Source: Dehalococcoidales bacterium
GTDB taxonomy: Bacteria > Chloroflexota > Dehalococcoidia > Dehalococcoidales > RBG-16-60-22
Length of the DNA stretch: 14,759 nucleotides
Direction of reading: 5' to 3'
Assembly (NCBI GenBank): GCA_026416775.1
Contig: JAOAEN010000009.1
Span: 1 to 14,759, forward strand
Shown here piece by piece: positions 1 through 6,616 of the stretch. The number at the start of each line of letters is the position of its first letter. Within the stretch, counting starts at the first letter, position 1. The notes beneath the pieces were generated by a model. The model saw only the letters and a list, made by a program, of their open reading frames with translations. It did no database searches and was not told the origin of the DNA. The position numbers and the translations under genes are program-made.

Positions 1-2
1 CC

Positions 3-149
3 TTTATCGTCAGGGGGGGCAGGGCGTATTTTCAGGTGGGCGGGGCGGTCGTCTATGATTCCGAGCCAGAGGCGGAATACGGGGGGACGCTGGACAAGGC
101 ACGGGCACTTATGCAGGCACTAGGTCTCGGCGGGGAGACGGGAATGTGA
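3..149 (+). CDS. pabB: Anthranilate/4-amino-4-deoxychorismate synthase component I, C-terminal end (partial)
   Basis: Only the last 48 residues are present; the rest lies left of the window. They read FIVRGGRAYFQVGGAVVYDS, then EPEAEYGGTLDKARALMQAL. This is the typical end of the chorismate-binding domain shared by TrpE and PabB, where a Gly-Gly-Arg-Ala-Tyr strand precedes Asp-Ser-x-Pro-Glu-x-Glu-Tyr and a helix with a KARAL motif. The enzyme aminates chorismate using ammonia from the glutaminase subunit encoded next. The stop codon overlaps the GTG start of that subunit by 4 bp (GTGA at 146-149), so the two are probably translationally coupled. The PabC-like gene downstream favours PabB over TrpE, but the fragment alone cannot separate them. 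The family call is firm; the choice of pabB is inference from context. Confidence 0.85.
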   Translation, partial: FIVRGGRAYFQVGGAVVYDSEPEAEYGGTLDKARALMQALGLGGETGM

Positions 150-718
150 TTCTGGTGATTGATAACTACGATTCCTTTGCCTATAACCTCGTGCAGTACC
201 TCGGCGAGCTGGGGGCGGAGCCGGTTGCCTTCCGTAATGATGCTCTGGGTCTTGAGGACATCGAGCGGATGAAGCCGAGCCATATCATCATCTCGCCGGG
301 GCCTTGCACCCCGCTTGAGGCCGGGATTTCCAACGACGTTATCCGCTATTTCCGGGGCAGGATTCCCATCCTCGGGGTGTGTCTGGGACACCAGTGCATC
401 GGCTATGTCTACGGGGCGGAGGTAAGGCGGGCGAAGGTCCCCATGCATGGCAAGGAATCGCCCGTCTTTCACGATGGTAAGACGATTTTTGCAGGGATCG
501 CCTCGCCCATGGTGGCAGGACGGTACCATTCCCTCGTCATTGCCCCGGAAAGCATCCCGGAAAGCCTTGAGGTCTCGGCAAGGACGGATGATGGCGTCAT
601 CATGGGGGTGAGGAGCGCAAGCGAGGCAGTGGAGGGGGTGCAGTTCCATCCCGAATCAATCATGACTCCGGCAGGTCACCAGATCCTTGCCAATTTCCTG
701 AAGATGTCCTGTCGGTAA
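146..718 (+). CDS. pabA: Glutamine amidotransferase subunit of aminodeoxychorismate/anthranilate synthase
   Basis: This is a complete 190-residue class I glutamine amidotransferase, the usual length for PabA/TrpG. It hydrolyses glutamine and passes ammonia to the chorismate-binding subunit. Visible landmarks are the N-terminal LVIDNYDSFAYNLVQYL, the oxyanion motif SPGPCTP (50-56, in place of SPGPGxP), the nucleophile Cys79 in GVCLGHQ, and His168 with Glu170 in GVQFHPES, which complete the triad. The start is GTG at 146, overlapping the upstream stop by 4 bp. ATG is not available at a sensible place and residue 2 begins the conserved first strand. The protein may serve both folate and tryptophan synthesis, as in some bacteria with a single amphibolic subunit. 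The downstream PabC-like gene, after a strong ribosome site, suggests folate as the main role. Confidence 0.93.
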   Translation: MILVIDNYDSFAYNLVQYLGELGAEPVAFRNDALGLEDIERMKPSHIIISPGPCTPLEAGISNDVIRYFRGRIPILGVCLGHQCIGYVYGAEVRRAKVPMHGKESPVFHDGKTIFAGIASPMVAGRYHSLVIAPESIPESLEVSARTDDGVIMGVRSASEAVEGVQFHPESIMTPAGHQILANFLKMSCR

Positions 719-732
719 GGAGGTAAATTCTT

Positions 733-1611
733 GTGGAAGAAACCGTGTATCTGAACGGGGAGCTCCTGCCGCGCGCAAGGGCTTTCCTCTCCATCAATGA
801 CTATGGCTTTCTTTACGGCTTCGGTCTTTATGAGACCATGCGTGCCCGTAACGGCAAGGTCTTTCTTTTGGAAAGGCACCTTGCCCGCCTGATGAAATCC
901 GCAAAGGTAATCGGGCTTGCCGATAGGCTTAAGGGTGTGGACTTCGGAACGGTCTGCCAAAGGGTGCTTGCCGCGAACGGACTTACCGAAGCACGGCTGC
1001 GTATTACGGTCTCCGGCGGGGAGGGGGAAGACCCTCCGTGGAAGGGGGAAGGCGGTAGACCCACGCTGCTGGTGACGGCAAGACCCTATGTCCCGCCCGC
1101 GCCGGAAAAGTATGAGCGCGGCTACAGGCTCGGTATTGCCACGGTGCGGCGCTGCACGCAATCGGTCATCGATGGAATGAAGACCATAGACCATCTCGCA
1201 AGCGTCATGGCGAGGATGGAGGCGGCGTCACGTGGCCTGGATGAAGCCCTGCTTCTCAACGATGACGGGTTTATTGCCGAAGGCGGCGGCTGCAACATCT
1301 TTTTTGTGCGGGACTCCCGCCTCGTCACACCATCGCTCGGGAGCGGTATTCTTCCCGGAGTAACACGTGAGCTTGTCATTGAACTTGCGCGCGGGCTTGG
1401 TATCACCGCCACCGAGGGCACGGTGGGCATCGGCGTGATCCGCAAGTGCCAGGAGGCCTTCGTCACCAATGCGGTGATGGGCATCATGCCGGTAACCGAG
1501 GTGCGGGATGCCGGCGGTAACTCGGTGACGATCGGTGAGGGAAAGCCGGGGGAAATCACGCGCCGGCTGATGCAGGCATACAGCGAGCGGCTGGAAAAAG
1601 AAACGGGGTAG
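733..1611 (+). CDS. pabC: Class IV PLP enzyme: aminodeoxychorismate lyase or branched-chain aminotransferase-like
   Basis: This is a 292-residue fold-type IV PLP enzyme (BcaT/PabC family). It begins with VYLNGELLPRARAFLSINDYG and the helix FGLYETMRARNGKVFLLERH. The Schiff-base lysine is Lys150 in MKTIDHLASVMARMEA. Glu183, in FIAEGGGCNIFFV, is the conserved glutamate on the other cofactor face, and the phosphate-binding region is GSGILPGVTRELV (203-215). The start is GTG at 733, preceded by a near-perfect ribosome site AAGGAGGT at 717-724 that overlaps the pabA stop. Position right after pabA argues for 4-amino-4-deoxychorismate lyase, which releases pyruvate to give p-aminobenzoate. Sequence alone does not exclude IlvE or D-amino-acid transaminase, whose motifs are shared. 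The length is nearer to IlvE-sized members (about 290-300) than to short PabC (about 270). Confidence 0.82.
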   Translation: MEETVYLNGELLPRARAFLSINDYGFLYGFGLYETMRARNGKVFLLERHLARLMKSAKVIGLADRLKGVDFGTVCQRVLAANGLTEARLRITVSGGEGEDPPWKGEGGRPTLLVTARPYVPPAPEKYERGYRLGIATVRRCTQSVIDGMKTIDHLASVMARMEAASRGLDEALLLNDDGFIAEGGGCNIFFVRDSRLVTPSLGSGILPGVTRELVIELARGLGITATEGTVGIGVIRKCQEAFVTNAVMGIMPVTEVRDAGGNSVTIGEGKPGEITRRLMQAYSERLEKETG

Positions 1612-1626
1612 GTTCTGTCTTTCCGT

Positions 1627-1953
1627 TTACCAGAACTCCACCCGGCTGATGTGTTCGGTCTCTTTGATGAGGCTACTTATGCGGGCGCGTGTCGTTTCAT
1701 CGGTAACCGGTACTACCTCGGAGACGGGCAGACCCCTCTCGTTGGTCTCCTGTTTCCAGCGGACGATAAATCCCGGCACGATGGCGGTATCGAAATCGGT
1801 TGCCCCGCAGCATGATGCATCCACGCAGGCATGGCTCAGGACGTAAAAGAGGTCCTGTCCGTCCAGCGCAAGTCTTACCTCCTTGCGGAGGCAATAGCTG
1901 CCGGAAGGTGTCGGGACCTCGCAACCTGTCGCGAGATGTACGTACTTTGCCAT
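1627..1953 (-). CDS. Conserved-looking 108-residue cysteine-containing protein, function unknown
   Basis: I do not recognise this protein. It is a soluble 108-residue product with no signal peptide or membrane segment. It starts MAKYVHLATGCEVPTPSGSY and carries Cys11, Cys21 and a cluster HACVDASCCG (Cys43, Cys48, Cys49, with His41). These residues could bind a metal or form disulfides. The C-terminal half is mixed charged, with a helix near TDETTRARISSLIKETEHI. The gene lies 11 bp after the argC stop on the same strand with a ribosome site GGAGA, so it is probably the second gene of the argC transcript. It converges on pabC with 15 bp between the stop codons. Codon use looks like its neighbours. 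Whether it has any role in arginine synthesis is unknown. Confidence 0.75.
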   Translation of the reverse strand: MAKYVHLATGCEVPTPSGSYCLRKEVRLALDGQDLFYVLSHACVDASCCGATDFDTAIVPGFIVRWKQETNERGLPVSEVVPVTDETTRARISSLIKETEHISRVEFW

Positions 1954-1964
1954 GCCGTTCTCCG

Positions 1965-3005
1965 CTACGGATAGATGCCGGCGGCTTCAAGCCCTGTGGT
2001 CTCGGGAATACCGAGCATAATGTTCATGTTCTGGATCGCCTGGCTTGCCGCACCCTTCATCAGGTTATCAAGTGCGCTGACGGCGATGAGCCGGCCGGTG
2101 CGGTGGTCAATGGTGGCGTAAACGTAGCAGTAGTTGCTCCCCCAGGTGTACTTGGTATGGGGGGATGATGTTGCCACCCTCACGAACGGCTCGTCCCTGT
2201 AAAAATCGCGGTAGATATTGAGCAGTTCTTCCTCCCCGCGTTTGCCCTCGGGGAGTTTTCCCGCAACAAGCGGGGCGTAGGCGGTGGGGAGGATCCCGCG
2301 GGTCATCGGGATGAGGTGGGGGACAAAAGTGATGGCGGGAGAAAAACCGGGCTTGAGGAGGGCAAGCTCCTGCGTGATTTCGGGCAGGTGCCGGTGCCCG
2401 CTCAGGGAGTAAGCCGTGACGTCCTCGTTGGCCTCGGAAAAATGCGTCGTCAGGCTCAGGCTGCGCCCGGCGCCGGAAATGCCGGACTTGCTGTCAACGA
2501 TGACCTCCGGACGGATAAGCCCCGATTTGACCGCCGGTGCCAGTGCTAGGATGGCGCCGGTGGGGTAACATCCGGGGCAGGCAACTAGCTGGGCGGAGCG
2601 TATCTTTTCCCGGTAGAGTTCGGGAAGCCCGAGCACCGCTTTCTTCAGCCACTGCGGGGCAGGATGCTCAAACCCGTACCACTGTGGATAGGCACCCGCA
2701 TCCCGCAGGCGGAAATCGGCACTGATGTCAATGACCCTGGTGCCGTTTTCCAGCAGGGGGAGCACCGCCTGGGCACTTTCTTTGTGGGGCATGGCGGAAA
2801 AGGCAATGTCCACCTCGCCGAGGTTTGCCTCGATGGTGAGGTCCGCATCGCTCAGGTGCGGGAAAAAGTCACCGAGAAGCTGCCCGGCGGCGCTGCGCCC
2901 GGTGACGGAGGTAAGCTCAACCCCGGGATGGTTGAGGAGCAGTCTTGCCAGTTCCACGCCGGCGTAACCGGTCACGTTGATAATACCCACTCTGGTCTTA
3001 GTCAT
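1965..3005 (-). CDS. argC: N-acetyl-gamma-glutamyl-phosphate reductase
   Basis: ArgC reduces N-acetylglutamyl-5-phosphate to the semialdehyde with NADPH, the third step of arginine (ornithine) synthesis, in the cytoplasm. The 346-residue length is usual for type 1 ArgC. The N-terminal Rossmann motif is GIINVTGYAGVELARLLLNH (7-26); Val replaces the usual Gly-Ala in GxxGYxG. The catalytic cysteine is Cys146 in ACPGCYPTGA, followed by SKSGISGAGR (172-181) and the histidine motif SGHRHLPEI (202-210). VPHLIPMTRGI (228-238) and the C-terminal LDNLMKGAASQAIQNMN are also conserved. The ATG at 3005 has an AGAGGG ribosome site about 8 bp upstream. No argJ, argB or argD lies beside it, so the arginine genes appear to be scattered here. 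A small unknown gene follows 11 bp downstream. Confidence 0.96.
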   Translation of the reverse strand: MTKTRVGIINVTGYAGVELARLLLNHPGVELTSVTGRSAAGQLLGDFFPHLSDADLTIEANLGEVDIAFSAMPHKESAQAVLPLLENGTRVIDISADFRLRDAGAYPQWYGFEHPAPQWLKKAVLGLPELYREKIRSAQLVACPGCYPTGAILALAPAVKSGLIRPEVIVDSKSGISGAGRSLSLTTHFSEANEDVTAYSLSGHRHLPEITQELALLKPGFSPAITFVPHLIPMTRGILPTAYAPLVAGKLPEGKRGEEELLNIYRDFYRDEPFVRVATSSPHTKYTWGSNYCYVYATIDHRTGRLIAVSALDNLMKGAASQAIQNMNIMLGIPETTGLEAAGIYP

Positions 3006-3038
3006 ATGGTCAGCCCTCTTCCGTCTTGTTCAAGAATA

Positions 3039-3047
3039 AGTATAGCA
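3039..3047 (-). promoter_or_regulatory. Extended -10 promoter candidate for argC
   Basis: On the minus strand the sequence is TGCTATACT, an extended -10 element (TGn followed by a -10 hexamer with 5 of 6 consensus bases). I see no good -35 hexamer 16-18 bp upstream, which is tolerated when an extended -10 is present. It would start transcription about 25-30 bp before the argC ATG and leave room for the AGAGGG ribosome site. The call rests on consensus matching only. Confidence 0.45.
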
Positions 3048-3109
3048 TAAAGGTAATGAGTGCGGGGAAATTTAGCTTCGTCAACAGTCAGCCATTCGTA
3101 CTCCCACAC

Positions 3110-3138
3110 TTGACACGAACGCAGGAATGTTATATCGT
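3110..3138 (+). promoter_or_regulatory. Sigma-70-type promoter for the 46-residue zinc-ribbon gene
   Basis: A perfect -35 TTGACA (3110-3115) is followed by a 17-bp spacer and TATCGT (3133-3138), which matches the -10 at four positions including the key first two and last. Transcription would begin near 3145, about 25 bp before the ATG, leaving room for the GGAGGG ribosome site at 3161-3166. With the terminator after the gene this defines a short single-gene transcript. Confidence 0.6.
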
Positions 3139-3170
3139 GTTACCAAACAGCTTCACAGAAGGAGGGAAGA

Positions 3171-3311
3171 ATGCAGGCTTATTGTGTGAAGTGCCGCGCG
3201 AAGAAGGAGATGAAGAATGCCAAGGCGATTACCATGAAGAATGGTAAGCCGGCAACTCAGGGCGTCTGCCCGTCCTGCGGCACCAAGATGTACCGCATCG
3301 GCAAGGCATAA
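3171..3311 (+). CDS. 46-residue double CxxC zinc-ribbon microprotein (DUF5679-like)
   Basis: The protein begins MQAYCVKCRAKKEMKNAKAI and ends with VCPSCGTKMYRIGKA. Two CxxC knuckles (Cys5/Cys8 and Cys33/Cys36) lie 24 residues apart, with a lysine-rich linker containing TMKNGKPATQG between them. This is the layout of a minimal one-zinc ribbon. I recall the family as DUF5679, common in Chloroflexota; the molecular function is not known. The basic linker suggests nucleic-acid or ribosome contact, but that is inference. The ATG at 3171 has a strong GGAGGG ribosome site (3161-3166), a good promoter upstream and an intrinsic terminator downstream. The gene therefore looks like a well expressed independent unit between the argC and pfk-fba operons. 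Confidence 0.88.
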   Translation: MQAYCVKCRAKKEMKNAKAITMKNGKPATQGVCPSCGTKMYRIGKA

Positions 3312-3341
3312 AGAGCAGCTCAAACGGAGAAATTCATATAC

Positions 3342-3378
3342 GGGGGCTGGTTCATGAGGACCGGCCCCTAGGTTTTTT
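3342..3378 (+). terminator. Intrinsic terminator of the zinc-ribbon gene
   Basis: The stem pairs GGGGCTGGT (3343-3351) with ACCGGCCCC (3360-3368), nine pairs with one G-T wobble. The loop is 8 nt and a run of six T follows at 3373-3378. The T run meets the stop codon of the converging aldolase gene. On the minus strand no T run follows the stem, so it would not act as an efficient terminator for the aldolase transcript. Confidence 0.85.
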
Positions 3379-4646
3379 CAGGCCAGTTTTTCCGGGGGAG
3401 CTAGGATGTAGCGCCGGACAAGGTCTCCGGTTGCGTTGATGTTGAGCTTGCGGAAGATGAGAGAAAAGCGTGCCTCAAGCTCCGTCATGATTTTCTCGAG
3501 CACTGATGGTGGTATCTCCCACAGTTCTCTTTTAAAGTCGCCGAATGCCCTTTTGCGTGTCTTGTAGAGGAACTGGGGCTCGGTTTCCCCTTCTTTCATT
3601 TCGTTGCGGTAGCGGGAAAGCAGATGCTCCCTGATTTTTGCAAGGAGCTCGGGCGGAAAGTGCGGGCTATCAAAGATGATGTTCTGGAAACCGGTGGCGA
3701 GGTGCACCTCAAGGGTACCTGCCTCCGGGAACATGTCAAAGGCGCTGTCGGGCAGCGTGGATGCCCCGTGCTGGACAACCCCACCCAGCCCGTACTCTTC
3801 GCGGGCAATGCGGGAGAGCTTCCTGAGTGTGGCAAAATCAATGCTTACCTCGGCGATGGAGCCATCGGGCAGGACGATGCCACCGTGGGTGGTGCCGGTC
3901 TGCACGCTGAGCTTGGCGATGCCTTTCGTGGTGCTCCCGAGCACTGCCAGATAGCCGTCCATGAATGCCTTGAGGTCTTCCGGGGTGCTGTTGCCCCTGC
4001 CGATTTCGCCGATTTCTCCCCCGATGCAGATGGTGATACCTTCGGGTTCTATTGAGCGGATAAAATGTGTCATCTCGGCGGTGATGCGGTAGTTTGTTTC
4101 CTGCTGGGCGGCGGGTTCCCTGCGGCTTAGGTCAACCAGTGTTGAAGCGTCAATATCAATGTTATAGAAGCCAGCATCAATTGAGTCCTGTATTAGCTTC
4201 CTGATGGCGTCGAGTTCCTGATGCGGGTTTTCACGGTACATCGCCCGCCGCACCTGATAATGGTCACCCTGCAGGAAAACAGGGCCACTGTAGTCCTCAC
4301 GCATTGCGGCGGCAAGGACACAGGCGGCATATTCGGCAGGACTCTGGCGGGTGTATTCCATCTCGGAACGGGCAATTTCGAAGATAAAGATGCCTGCCTT
4401 TTCCTTCTTTGCGGCACGGAAGACCGCCCGCGCCACGTGGTAGGTGAGACCGCGGATGTTGATGGCGGGTACGGTTACCCCATCAAGGGCACCGCGGCTT
4501 GCCGCCTCGTAGAGTTTCTGCAGGCTTGAACAGAATACACCGCGGCCATCCGCCAGCCTGCGGATGGTGCGGTGGATTTCACGCTTTGTGGCGGCATCCT
4601 GAGCGAATGCCACCTGCAACACCAAAGAATCAAGGTTATCCGTCAT
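3378..4646 (-). CDS. Class II (zinc) fructose-bisphosphate aldolase family protein, long form
   Basis: This 422-residue cytoplasmic TIM-barrel enzyme is expected to cleave or form fructose-1,6-bisphosphate (or a related ketose bisphosphate) using a divalent metal. Family residues are visible in order: Asp128-His129 in FLQGDHYQ, Asp164/Asp166 in YNIDIDAST, Glu211 and Glu214 in GGEIGEIG, the zinc ligand His254 in VQTGTTHGG, and His293 in VVQHGASTLPD. It is longer than common class II aldolases (about 285-360), with extra N-terminal helices before residue 55 and a charged C-terminal helical tail after 345 (YRNEMKEGE to the end). The ribosome site before the ATG is weak (AGGGTAG), and the start lies 6 bp after the methyltransferase stop, so coupling is likely. 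The operon with phosphofructokinase supports a glycolytic/gluconeogenic role. Exact substrate preference (fructose versus tagatose or another) cannot be read from the sequence. Confidence 0.82.
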   Translation of the reverse strand: MTDNLDSLVLQVAFAQDAATKREIHRTIRRLADGRGVFCSSLQKLYEAASRGALDGVTVPAINIRGLTYHVARAVFRAAKKEKAGIFIFEIARSEMEYTRQSPAEYAACVLAAAMREDYSGPVFLQGDHYQVRRAMYRENPHQELDAIRKLIQDSIDAGFYNIDIDASTLVDLSRREPAAQQETNYRITAEMTHFIRSIEPEGITICIGGEIGEIGRGNSTPEDLKAFMDGYLAVLGSTTKGIAKLSVQTGTTHGGIVLPDGSIAEVSIDFATLRKLSRIAREEYGLGGVVQHGASTLPDSAFDMFPEAGTLEVHLATGFQNIIFDSPHFPPELLAKIREHLLSRYRNEMKEGETEPQFLYKTRKRAFGDFKRELWEIPPSVLEKIMTELEARFSLIFRKLNINATGDLVRRYILAPPEKLA

Positions 4647-4652
4647 CTATTT

Positions 4653-5483
4653 CTACCCTGCCGTTTCTTGACTCCGGGACGCTTTCAGGTGAAATGTGGC
4701 CGCTCTTTCCAAAAGCCTCTTCAACTGGAACCCCTGGCCCTGCAGGAATTCCAGCAGTTCCTCCGCGGTATAACCGTACCGGGTGCTTTGTGCAGGATGG
4801 ACCTCGCAGAAGATGGTCCGGCATTGTGCGATTGCCTGTTTCATGCCCCGGATGACCAGAAGCTCCGCCCCTTCCACGTCTATTTTCAAAACGTCCGGTC
4901 TGGCGGCGGCACCAGTGCTAATGAGGCTATCGGCGGTGAGTACCCGCACTTTTCGGGTCGTGGTTCCGGCGGCGAAAACCAGATGTGCCTGTCCGTGTTT
5001 CTGGCTCTGGGGCAGGGTCAGCCCGGCGGTGCCGTCGAAGTCGGCAAGCGCCAGCTCAAGGACACGGATATTTACCCTGCGGTTCAGGCTGATGTTGTCC
5101 CTCAGTTTCCGGGCGGTAACGGGGTGGGGTTCAAAGGACAGTACCTGCACCCGGGGGAATACGGTGGCAACGGCCAGCGAGTAAAAGCCGAGATTGGCAC
5201 CGACATCCCAGAAGGTATCGCCGGGTCCCAGTTCTTCCATCATCGCCTGCAGCAGCGGTTGCTCGGTCTCCATCGCGTACAGGAGCTCCACCGCATCATC
5301 CTGGCCGTCCACGGTGAAGGTGACCGTCGCTTGTCCGAGGCGAACGGAGACCGTCTTTTTCCAGGCGTAGTACCTCACGCGGAAACGGTGCCGCAGTCCC
5401 GTCAGATAGGCGAGGCATGCTCTGACAAAAACGGTAATGCCCTGCTCCCGTAGTATCCTTACAGCCCGGTGGACAATGTTCAA
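4653..5483 (-). CDS. FkbM-family SAM-dependent methyltransferase
   Basis: This 276-residue class I methyltransferase has the FkbM signature. Motif I is FWDVGANLGFYSLAVAT (91-107), the acidic end of strand 2 is FEPHP (117-121), and LKIDVEGAELLVIRGM (199-214) is the conserved IDVEGxE block, followed by IFCEVHP. An N-terminal basic stretch (RHRFRVRYYAWKK, 31-43) precedes the catalytic domain; no signal peptide or clear membrane helix is seen. FkbM relatives O-methylate sugars, lipids or polyketides, so the substrate is unknown. The start is TTG at 5483 with AGAGGA about 5 bp upstream, inside the end of the phosphofructokinase gene; one base separates that stop from this start. The aldolase follows 6 bp after its stop. 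Being between two glycolytic genes is unusual for this family. Confidence 0.87.
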   Translation of the reverse strand: MNIVHRAVRILREQGITVFVRACLAYLTGLRHRFRVRYYAWKKTVSVRLGQATVTFTVDGQDDAVELLYAMETEQPLLQAMMEELGPGDTFWDVGANLGFYSLAVATVFPRVQVLSFEPHPVTARKLRDNISLNRRVNIRVLELALADFDGTAGLTLPQSQKHGQAHLVFAAGTTTRKVRVLTADSLISTGAAARPDVLKIDVEGAELLVIRGMKQAIAQCRTIFCEVHPAQSTRYGYTAEELLEFLQGQGFQLKRLLERAATFHLKASRSQETAG

Positions 5484-5484
5484 G

Positions 5485-6600
5485 CTATTCCTCTATCCTG
5501 AGGATTGTCCGCCTTCCGTTATACCTGTCGGGGTCGTACTGGGTGGCGACATCGACACGGCTGATCCTGCCGTAGATACTCTCCAGCGGCACGCAGGAAA
5601 TCATGCCGTTCTTGAGGCAGACCATGTTGCCGAACTTTCTTCTCACGATGAGGTCAACGGCGGCAATACCGAAGTACCTGCCCATGCGCCGGTCGTACGC
5701 ACAGGGGGCGCCGCCACGCTGCAGGTGGCTGAGTACGATGCTCCGCGTCTCAAGCCCAGTGCCTTTTTCAATCTCCCGGGCAACGACCTCGCCGATACCG
5801 CCGAGCGCCTTGCGTCCGAAGCTGTCAACGCCTTCCTTGCGTACCACTTCCGTGCCGCCGACAGGCTTGGCACCCTCGGCGGCGATGACGATCTCGTAGC
5901 GGGTGCCTGCCCTCCTTCCTTCCATCACCAGCTCATTGACGCGGTCAAACGAAAAATCGTACTCCGGGATGAGAATGATATATGCCCCGCAGGCCTCCCC
6001 GCCCTCAAGGGCAAGCCAGCCGGCGGTGCGCCCCATCGTCTCCACGACGAAGATGCGCTTGTGCGAGCCGGCGGTCGTGCGCAGCCGGTCGACTTCTTCC
6101 ACGATCACGTTGAGGGCGGTCTCGTAGCCCAGGGTGTAATCGGTTTCGGGAAGGTCTTTATCAATCGTTTTCGGGATGCCGATGATGTTGATGCCCTCGC
6201 GGGCGAAGCGGGTTGCCGCCGCAAGTGTACCGTCACCGCCGATGACGATGAGGGCATCAAGCCCGAGCCGCTCGATATTCTGCATGACGAGCTTTGACGT
6301 CTCGTGTTTGGGGTCAAACGGGCTGTAGCGTGAGGTTCCCAGCATCGTCCCACCGTAGCGGTCCCACGTGCGGACGATTTCGGAATTCAGAGGCACGATA
6401 TGCCCGGCGGTATCCCAGGTGGCGGGGTCAACATCAAGCAGCCCCTTCCAGCCGTCACGGATGCCGAAGACTTCGTAGCTGATACCCCTCTCCCACACGA
6501 GGCGTTCGTCCGTGGCGGTCTTGACCACCCACTTGATGGCGGGGTTGAGCCCGGCGCAGTCGCCACCCCCGGGGAGTATTCCGATGCGTGCCTTCTTCAT
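5485..6600 (-). CDS. pfkA: 6-phosphofructokinase, group III-like (ATP or PPi donor)
   Basis: The enzyme phosphorylates fructose-6-phosphate to the 1,6-bisphosphate in the cytoplasm. From Met at 6600 it has 371 residues. Motifs are the donor loop GILPGGGDCAGLNPAIK (7-23), GGDGT (121-125), the catalytic PKTIDKDLPETDYTLGYETA (143-162), VETMGRTAGWLALEGG (186-201) and HLQRGG near residue 290. Gly in GGDGT is the ATP-type residue, while Lys in PKTID is the residue typical of PPi enzymes and of actinobacterial ATP-type group III. PKTIDKD has Lys where TIDND usually has Asn. An in-frame ATG at 6645 was rejected as start: it overlaps the -35 of a perfect promoter, and conserved sequence begins only at MKKARIGILPGG. 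The gene heads an operon with the FkbM methyltransferase and the aldolase. Donor choice remains uncertain. Confidence 0.93.
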   Translation of the reverse strand: MKKARIGILPGGGDCAGLNPAIKWVVKTATDERLVWERGISYEVFGIRDGWKGLLDVDPATWDTAGHIVPLNSEIVRTWDRYGGTMLGTSRYSPFDPKHETSKLVMQNIERLGLDALIVIGGDGTLAAATRFAREGINIIGIPKTIDKDLPETDYTLGYETALNVIVEEVDRLRTTAGSHKRIFVVETMGRTAGWLALEGGEACGAYIILIPEYDFSFDRVNELVMEGRRAGTRYEIVIAAEGAKPVGGTEVVRKEGVDSFGRKALGGIGEVVAREIEKGTGLETRSIVLSHLQRGGAPCAYDRRMGRYFGIAAVDLIVRRKFGNMVCLKNGMISCVPLESIYGRISRVDVATQYDPDRYNGRRTILRIEE

Positions 6601-6616
6601 AACACCCGTAGTTAGG

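Noticed and set aside
1601..1627. Inverted repeat AAACGG/CCGTTT at the pabC/108-residue gene junction, with CTTTTT beyond it on the minus strand
   Set aside because: The stem has only six pairs, three of them A-T, with a 15-nt loop. It could end the argC transcript weakly but is not strong enough to annotate as a terminator.
3061..3109. TTGACG on the minus strand (3087-3092 region) as a -35 for argC
   Set aside because: The distance to the TATACT element is about 34 bp, far beyond the 16-18 bp needed, and no -10 stands at the right spacing.
4572..5453. Plus-strand open frame of 293 codons
   Set aside because: It is antisense to the FkbM methyltransferase and the start of the aldolase, both with clear motifs. 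The encoded protein is low-complexity in character and shows no family signature; long antisense frames are common in GC-rich DNA.
5437..6297. Plus-strand open frame of 286 codons
   Set aside because: It is antisense to phosphofructokinase, whose motifs are unambiguous. It has no recognisable domain and no convincing ribosome site.
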